Assembly (NCBI GenBank): GCA_012729725.1
Contig: JAAYCO010000009.1
Location: 1 to 59,014 of the forward strand
DNA from: Planctomycetota bacterium
GTDB taxonomy: Bacteria > Planctomycetota > Phycisphaerae > SM23-33
Reading direction: 5' to 3'
Length of the DNA: 59,014 nucleotides
Below the pieces are notes generated by a model. That model had not been told where the DNA came from. It did not search any database and was given only the letters and a program-made list of their open reading frames with translations. The translations under genes were made by a program, and so were the position numbers. Shown one piece after another: positions 54,292 to 59,014 of this stretch (the stretch's first letter is position 1; the number at the start of each line of letters is the position of its first letter).

Positions 54292-55476
54292 TTGACAGCC
54301 ATAGCCGTATTACTCGCCGTCATATCGGGCGCTGTCAGTCTGATATGGTCTTCACGCCACCTCAAGATCCGCCGCGAACGCAAACATGGCTTCGTTCTGA
54401 CCGGAGATTACGCCGGCCCAGGCGACAAGCCGCCGCTGGTGAGCGTTGTCGTTGCAGCCAAGGACGAAGAAGCCTGCATCGACACGTGCATCAGAACGAT
54501 GCTTTCCCAGGATTACCCCAACTTCGAGATGATCGTCTGCAACGACCGCTCGACCGACCGCACCGCCCAGATCGTCAGCGGCCTGTGCGAGGAAGACACT
54601 CGTCTGAGGCTGGTGAACATCGACCACCTGCCCGAAGGCTGGTGCGGAAAGAACAACGCCATGCAGACCGGCATTTCAACCGCCAACGGCGAGTGGATCT
54701 GCATGATCGACGCCGACTGCCGCCAGCTCTCTAACCGCACGATCTCGGTGGCTGTGCAATACGCAATCGATAATCATATAGATATGCTCAGCGTATTGCC
54801 TATCCTCGAAATGAAGGGCCTGTGGGAAAACGCAATCCAGCCCGTGTGCAGCGGGGTGATGATGATCTGGTACGATCCCGACAAGGTCAACAACCCCAAG
54901 TGCCGTCCCGCCTACGCCAACGGCGCGTTCATCCTGATCTCGCGCGAGGCCTATATGAAGATCGGAACGCACGAGGCGGTGAGAGACAAGGTCAACGAAG
55001 ACATGCACATGGCGGATATAACCAAGAAAGCGGGCCTGAAATTGAGGGTTGTCCGAAGCCAGGGCCTGTACATGGTGCGAATGTACACTTCGCTTCGGTC
55101 GATTCTTCTTGGCTGGAGCCGCATCTTCTACGGAACCTTTGGCACGCTTGGGCGACTCATCGCCTCGTTTGCCCTGATGTTCTGCATGGGCGTCGTGCCC
55201 TACATCTCGGCGGCTCTGGGCCTGGCGGCGTACTTCGCCGGCGCAGGCACTGCGTGGCTCGTAACGGGCCTGCTGGGTCTGGCGGCGGTCGTGATGCAGG
55301 TAAGCGTTATCGGAAGATTCTATAAGCTGATCAAGGCAAAGCCCTTGTACTGCCTGACCTATTGGCTGGGCTGCCTGATCACGCTGTACGCGATAATCCT
55401 GTCCATCAGCAAGCTTCGCAAGGGCGCCAAGCTGGTGTGGCGAAACACCAGCTACGCGGTCACGACAAAGAACTGA
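54292..55476 (+). CDS. Family 2 glycosyltransferase, membrane-bound
   Basis: A 394-residue GT2 enzyme. An N-terminal membrane helix is followed by a GT-A domain with VSVVVAAKDEEACI, NDRSTDRT, the DxD motif in CMIDADC and an ED motif in VNEDMHMAD. Three or four C-terminal helices follow from about residue 290. Related proteins glycosylate lipids (for example hopanoid-type or carotenoid-type transferases), but the acceptor cannot be read. The start is TTG at 54292, with AAGGAG upstream. It follows the larC operon in the same direction. Confidence 0.88.
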   Translation: MTAIAVLLAVISGAVSLIWSSRHLKIRRERKHGFVLTGDYAGPGDKPPLVSVVVAAKDEEACIDTCIRTMLSQDYPNFEMIVCNDRSTDRTAQIVSGLCEEDTRLRLVNIDHLPEGWCGKNNAMQTGISTANGEWICMIDADCRQLSNRTISVAVQYAIDNHIDMLSVLPILEMKGLWENAIQPVCSGVMMIWYDPDKVNNPKCRPAYANGAFILISREAYMKIGTHEAVRDKVNEDMHMADITKKAGLKLRVVRSQGLYMVRMYTSLRSILLGWSRIFYGTFGTLGRLIASFALMFCMGVVPYISAALGLAAYFAGAGTAWLVTGLLGLAAVVMQVSVIGRFYKLIKAKPLYCLTYWLGCLITLYAIILSISKLRKGAKLVWRNTSYAVTTKN

Positions 55477-55502
55477 TGCGGCGGACAAGGTGAGCCTCTG
55501 CT

Positions 55503-55714
55503 GGAATCGAAACCAGCGCAACATAAGGAGCCCCGCATGGCAATGCGGGGACTTGACTGTCATCGCGCAGCGAAACCACGACGTTTGCTGTTTTCTTGTT
55601 CGCGTCGTGATCATCACATGAAACAAATACAACGGCGAGGTGTCGCTCCGCGACATGGAGTCAGGTCCCCGCATTGCCATGCGGGGCTCCGTCCATCGCG
55701 CTGGTTTCGATTCC
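55503..55714. repeat. 212-base imperfect palindrome (MITE-like or REP-like element)
   Basis: The outer 56 bases at 55503-55558 match the reverse complement of 55659-55714 with about six differences. Complementarity continues less perfectly to a centre near 55609, so the whole could fold as one long hairpin. Each arm carries a 20-base core (55531-55550 and 55667-55686) that is itself palindromic with eight paired bases. No open reading frame of note and no transposase are present. The 385-base gap 55477-55861 holds this element, a third copy and a short hairpin, but no gene. Confidence 0.8.
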
Positions 55715-55737
55715 TGTGTGTTATTCGGAGATGAAGG

Positions 55738-55795
55738 GCAGGGTTTCGCTGCGCAAAGGTTGCTAGAACCCACACATTTTCCATGCGAGGCTCTG
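55738..55795. repeat. Third, degenerate copy of the repeat arm
   Basis: After the palindrome, 55738-55795 resembles the reverse complement of the left arm: it shares TTTCGCTGCGC and a worn core related to the CATGCGGGGCTC segment. It is less well preserved. Confidence 0.5.
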
Positions 55796-55798
55796 GCG

Positions 55799-55842
55799 AC
55801 GAGCAGGCCCTTAACGCCCAACAGCCCTAAGGGCCTGCTCGT
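55799..55842. repeat. 15-base-pair hairpin before the minus-strand operon end
   Basis: Bases 55799-55813 pair perfectly with 55828-55842 around a 14-base loop. It lies about 20 bases past the stop of the minus-strand gene at 55862. No T-run follows in either direction. Confidence 0.6.
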
Positions 55843-55861
55843 GCTCTAGCACTGTGCAGTC

Positions 55862-56158
55862 TTAGACGACGTCGCCGGAGAAGCCGCCGTCGTGCAGGCC
55901 GTCTTCCCTGTCGATCTGGTCCACGAGGATGCGGAATTCCTTCGGATTGATGATTTCCTTGACGATCAGGTATCGCACTAGCGCAGCCAGATACATGCGA
56001 AGCTCAGCGTTTTCTCGATGAAGCTGAAGAAGGTCAACATCCTCGGAAGAACCCGCGCTCTGGAGCTTGCCCTTTAGCGACTCGATCTCCTTGCGTTGAT
56101 CCTCGATGTCCAACTGCTGGCCAATGTTGCCTAAAAGGAACATTCGTCCCCATCCCAT
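55862..56158 (-). CDS. Small coiled-coil hypothetical protein
   Basis: A 98-residue protein. After a short N-terminal segment beginning MGWGRMFLLG, a coiled coil runs at about 15-60, then a Leu/Ile-rich helix and an acidic tail. No signal peptide or membrane helix. AAGGAG lies before the ATG. The start is 11 bases after the esterase stop, so the two form an operon. Similar short proteins with this opening occur in Planctomycetes as far as I recall, without known function. Confidence 0.7.
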   Translation of the reverse strand: MGWGRMFLLGNIGQQLDIEDQRKEIESLKGKLQSAGSSEDVDLLQLHRENAELRMYLAALVRYLIVKEIINPKEFRILVDQIDREDGLHDGGFSGDVV

Positions 56159-56169
56159 GGTGTGTCTCC

Positions 56170-56907
56170 TTACTTTTTCTTGAGGCGCTCAGTCACAAAC
56201 GACAACGTGTCGCATATGTGCAGATCCCAGTAGTCCCAGTTGTGCGCGCCGCCATACTCCTGGTACTCGTGCTTGAGTCCAAGCCGACGAAGGTGCGCAA
56301 CGAACAAGCGGTTTTCCTCGATCAGAAAGTCTTCGGTGCCGCAATCCAGGCGGAGGTTCAGCTTCACTCCCGCCTTGGCGCATTTGGTGGCCAGGCGGTA
56401 GCAGTCATATTCGTTTGGCGGCAGCGGAATTGCCAGTCGGTGCACATCCTGGCGTGACAATGCCGGGGAATGCGCAAAGCCCACCGCCCCCGAATGCGAA
56501 GCAGCAACGGAGAACATGCCGCTGTGCCGCATGGCCAGCATGATCGCCCCGTATCCGCCCATGCTCAGGCCGGCGATGGCCCTGCTTCTGCCGTGAGCGA
56601 TAGTATGGAACGTGCGGTCGATGAAACCGACGACGTCTTTTACGATGTGATCCTCATACGCCTGCCCAACGGGGCCGGGCCAATTGCAGTACCAGCTTCT
56701 GTCTCCGTCGGGCATTACTACAATCAAGTTGCTCTGGGCGGCGTGCCGCTCGATGTTGCTCCGCCGCACCCACGTGCTGTAGTCGTCGCTCAGGCCATGC
56801 AGCAGGTAGAGCACCCCGAAAGGCCCCTTGCCATCGGGCAATATCACGTTCATGCAGCACTGCTTGCCAAGCGACGGGGCCGGGAAATGAATTTCACATA
56901 ACGCCAT
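56170..56907 (-). CDS. Esterase D-type alpha/beta hydrolase
   Basis: About 245 residues of the S-formylglutathione hydrolase/esterase D family. The nucleophile Ser is in AGLSMGGYGA, the oxyanion-side segment is LYLLHGLSDDYSTW, and the catalytic His is in GAHNWDYWD. Asp in CGTEDFL is the likely third member of the triad. Relatives act on small acyl esters or sugar-linked feruloyl and acetyl groups. The start at 56907 has AAAGGAA upstream; a longer reading to 56997 is less likely. It sits next to a GH172-type gene, so an accessory role in glycan breakdown is possible. Confidence 0.85.
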   Translation of the reverse strand: MALCEIHFPAPSLGKQCCMNVILPDGKGPFGVLYLLHGLSDDYSTWVRRSNIERHAAQSNLIVVMPDGDRSWYCNWPGPVGQAYEDHIVKDVVGFIDRTFHTIAHGRSRAIAGLSMGGYGAIMLAMRHSGMFSVAASHSGAVGFAHSPALSRQDVHRLAIPLPPNEYDCYRLATKCAKAGVKLNLRLDCGTEDFLIEENRLFVAHLRRLGLKHEYQEYGGAHNWDYWDLHICDTLSFVTERLKKK

Positions 56908-57094
56908 GTCGGTTCCTTTGGCGACGATCAGAGCAACGTCCGTGCCGTCTGTCATTAATGCACAAACCATACGGCTTTCACTAGATGATATCAGCATCAG
57001 CGCAAGATGAAACAGCTTTCATTTCTTTCTGTAACCTGCTTGTGCATCCAGCGCACGGTGGCGTCAAATCAATGAACATACCTTGTTAAACTGC

Positions 57095-57122
57095 TTGCAG
57101 AGTGAGAGAATCTGGATAAAAT
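57095..57122 (+). promoter_or_regulatory. Probable promoter of the GH172-type gene
   Basis: TTGCAG at 57095-57100 and TAAAAT at 57117-57122 are spaced by 16 bases. The transcript would start near 57129, inside the longest open reading, which supports the later start at 57202. Confidence 0.45.
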
Positions 57123-57201
57123 ACAAATGCGTGCTTCCCGCCAGGTTCTGACGAGAGGATTGGAGCGTGAGTTCCAGAGATGCGCACGCGAGGGATACGC
57201 C

Positions 57202-58887
57202 ATGAGAAACATAGCCGTTTTCTTCATCTTCACCTTTGGGATATTGTTCATTGCTCAAGCCGCGCCTGCGGATGAGATCACAGGATACGAGACGCTCATC
57301 AACTGGGCCAGTCTTCCATCCGCCAAGACAGGGATGACTAGCCACATGGCCAGCAGTTATGACCGCTCTGGCGCCAACGAAGACTGGAATTGGTATCCCG
57401 GCTATGATCGTCAGCTTAATGCGCTGACGGATAACGAAACAACGGTGACTCTTCTTGATGTGCAGGGCTCCGGCGTGCTGACTCGCTATTGGATGCCTCA
57501 CGCCACCGCCAATGGGGGTCGCGCGGTGACGATTACGGTTGACGGCGTCGCGATGGTCGTCACTGATACCAACACTCTGCTTGGCGGCTCCTACGCCACG
57601 GATGATACAAACCTTTTCAAGAGCCCTCTTGTTCAGACCGTGGCCGGCGGACAGATGAGTTATGAACCCATAGGCTTCAGCACGTCACTGAAAGTCGAGT
57701 GGACCAATCTCGCGCACACGAGCCAGCCAGGCATGACGAGCTACACGCGGCGAGGCTACTATCAACTGAATTACCAACTGCACAGCAACGATAGTGTCGC
57801 ATCGTATACAGGCTCGCTCACGGACCAGCAATCTTCGGCCAGGCAGCAGGCTGCTGCCGTCATTTCCAATGTCGGGGCCAACCCGGCCGGCGAATCACTA
57901 TCCTCCACCAAGCTCAACACCGCCGCTCAAAGCATCGCTGCCGGCCAAAGCATTTCGCTGGCCAGCATGGGCAGCGGCCAAAGCGGCGTCATAAGAAAAC
58001 TCAATCTGAAAATGGATGATCCCTCTGACGCAGCCTTAGCCAACCTTCGCATTCGTATAAACTACGGGGCACAGTCCGAGTTTGCAGTCGATGTTCCAAT
58101 TGGAGCATTCTTTGGCGCAGCAAGTTCATCTGCACAACAGTACAAGTCATTGCCCATGGGAACCGACTCAACAGATGGTTACTACTGTTATTTCCCCATT
58201 CCATATAGAGACGGCGTTACCGTCGAGATTTACAACGCCGGCCAGGAGGATTTTGCGATAGGCGGCGGGATCGTTGAATATGAAGCTGGTCCTGTTGCGG
58301 ACGACATGGGATACTTTCACGCAGGGTATAACGTATCGAATCCGGGTTCGGCCACGCACAATATGCTCAGCGTTAGCGGCAAGGGCCACTATGTCGGCAA
58401 CATCCTCACGATAAAGGCGCCGGAAAGTGATGCAGACGGCTTGAAGTCCAACATACTCGAAGGCGATGAACGGATTCTTGTCGACGGCGAACGAGTTCTG
58501 CACGGCACGGGGTTGGAAGACGCCTACAATGGCGGATTCTATTACAACCACGTGCTTAAGCAGGATGACGATGGCGATCCCGCGTATCCGGCCACTGATG
58601 TGGGCGCATTTGGCGGGCTTCTTTTGATGGATACGCTGAAAGACAGAGAGTCGGGCGAGCCGGACATCCTCAGCGGCATTCTTCAGGCGTCACAGTGCAG
58701 ATGGATGCTTCAGGATCTGGTCGCTTTCGACACTGGCCTGAATGTCAGCATTGAGAACTATGGGGGCCAGAGCGCCATTTACGAATCCACATCTTTCTAC
58801 TATCTTGTGCCGGAGCCTGCGACAATTGCGACATTTCTGGCGGCAGGATTTGTTTCGCTGTGCAGGCGAAGGCGGCAGTGTCGCTAG
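57202..58887 (+). CDS. Secreted DUF2961/GH172-type protein with PEP-CTERM tail
   Basis: About 561 residues. A signal peptide (about 1-21) is followed by a DUF2961 domain. The DUF2961 family is now glycoside hydrolase family GH172, with enzymes acting on fructofuranosides and arabinofuranosides. The family segment GTGLEDAYNGGFYY is near residue 435. The C-terminus has a PEP-CTERM sorting signal: VPEPAT, a hydrophobic helix, then RRRRQCR. It is thus probably exported and processed by an exosortase. The substrate is unknown. GAGGGA precedes the ATG at 57202. Its base composition looks less GC-rich than most neighbours. Confidence 0.85.
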   Translation: MRNIAVFFIFTFGILFIAQAAPADEITGYETLINWASLPSAKTGMTSHMASSYDRSGANEDWNWYPGYDRQLNALTDNETTVTLLDVQGSGVLTRYWMPHATANGGRAVTITVDGVAMVVTDTNTLLGGSYATDDTNLFKSPLVQTVAGGQMSYEPIGFSTSLKVEWTNLAHTSQPGMTSYTRRGYYQLNYQLHSNDSVASYTGSLTDQQSSARQQAAAVISNVGANPAGESLSSTKLNTAAQSIAAGQSISLASMGSGQSGVIRKLNLKMDDPSDAALANLRIRINYGAQSEFAVDVPIGAFFGAASSSAQQYKSLPMGTDSTDGYYCYFPIPYRDGVTVEIYNAGQEDFAIGGGIVEYEAGPVADDMGYFHAGYNVSNPGSATHNMLSVSGKGHYVGNILTIKAPESDADGLKSNILEGDERILVDGERVLHGTGLEDAYNGGFYYNHVLKQDDDGDPAYPATDVGAFGGLLLMDTLKDRESGEPDILSGILQASQCRWMLQDLVAFDTGLNVSIENYGGQSAIYESTSFYYLVPEPATIATFLAAGFVSLCRRRRQCR

Positions 58888-59003
58888 AGGGACAGATACC
58901 ACAATTGCATTGCTTGCCTCCGAGGTTGCCATTCATGGCTTTGGCTTGATGAAATTGACAGACCTCGCACAACACCAGTAATCCAACGGACCCAACGTAC
59001 GAA

Positions 59004-59014
59004 GCCCCGCATGG
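59004..59014. repeat. Edge of another copy of the 55.5-kb repeat core
   Basis: The last 11 bases of the window match the beginning of the repeat core at 55530-55540. The window ends here, so the rest of the copy cannot be seen. Confidence 0.5.

Noticed and set aside
55503-55795. CRISPR array
   Set aside because: The repeats are inverted and few, without regular spacers, and no cas genes are present.
55799-55842. Intrinsic terminator for the minus-strand operon
   Set aside because: The stem is strong but no T-run follows in either orientation, so it is listed as a hairpin repeat instead.

Overview
The window looks like chromosomal DNA of a GC-rich, Gram-negative-type bacterium. A member of the Planctomycetota, probably of the Phycisphaerae type, is the best guess. 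The reasons are: an outer-membrane lipoprotein machinery (Lnt and a LolCDE-like pair), a PEP-CTERM sorting tail on a secreted GH172-type protein, a PilM protein with an unusual extension followed by Met/Pro-rich membrane proteins, archaeal-type phosphoglycerate mutase, and many genes starting at GTG or TTG. This placement is inference. No rRNA or other marker settles it.

Layout. 1-3.1 kb: prfC and apgM. 3.1-6.5 kb, minus strand: a tightly overlapped operon of a methyltransferase, a LarA-type nickel-pincer racemase and a GAF-PP2C phosphatase. 6.7-7.7 kb: two small unknown genes around tRNA-Asp. 7.8-9.2 kb: mtaB. 9.2-15.2 kb: a three-gene operon headed by a PilM-like protein. 15.2-24.3 kb, minus strand: a metallo-hydrolase, an anti-sigma-like pair, the Lol transporter genes with lysS, and a double-domain acyl-CoA dehydratase activase. 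24.5-27.5 kb: lnt and a HEAT-repeat lipoprotein. 27.6-29.9 kb: a coiled-coil membrane protein, a 65-aa membrane protein and mreB. 30.0-34.9 kb: a GT39-type glycosyltransferase, dapF, an unknown 548-aa gene and a methyltransferase. 34.9-36.1 kb, minus strand: an ornithine-decarboxylase-type enzyme. 36.2-40.2 kb: two M16 peptidases (one lacking the zinc motif) and murD. 40.2-42.2 kb: a lipoprotein and a histidine kinase. 42.4-43.8 kb, minus strand: gdhA. 43.9-45.6 kb: an amidase and a six-TM protein. 45.6-46.2 kb: a terminator-like hairpin and tRNA-Leu. 46.2-52.2 kb: a response regulator, a GGDEF/HD-GYP protein, pfkA-dacB (minus) and a PilZ protein. 52.2-55.5 kb: an unknown gene, larC, a TM/coiled-coil/HTH protein and a GT2 enzyme. 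55.5-59.0 kb: a large palindromic repeat, then a small coiled-coil gene, an esterase and the GH172-type gene. The edge of another repeat copy lies at the window end.

Themes. Envelope biology dominates: lipoprotein maturation and export (lnt, lolE, lolD), cell shape and wall (mreB, murD, dapF, dacB, amidase), pilus-type assembly and c-di-GMP signalling. LarA and LarC occur in the same window but 47 kb apart, so a nickel-pincer cofactor enzyme is probably functional here. The parts least explained by known families are the PilM-like operon, the coiled-coil/65-aa/mreB cluster, the LarA-methyltransferase-phosphatase operon and the palindromic repeat family near 55.5 kb.
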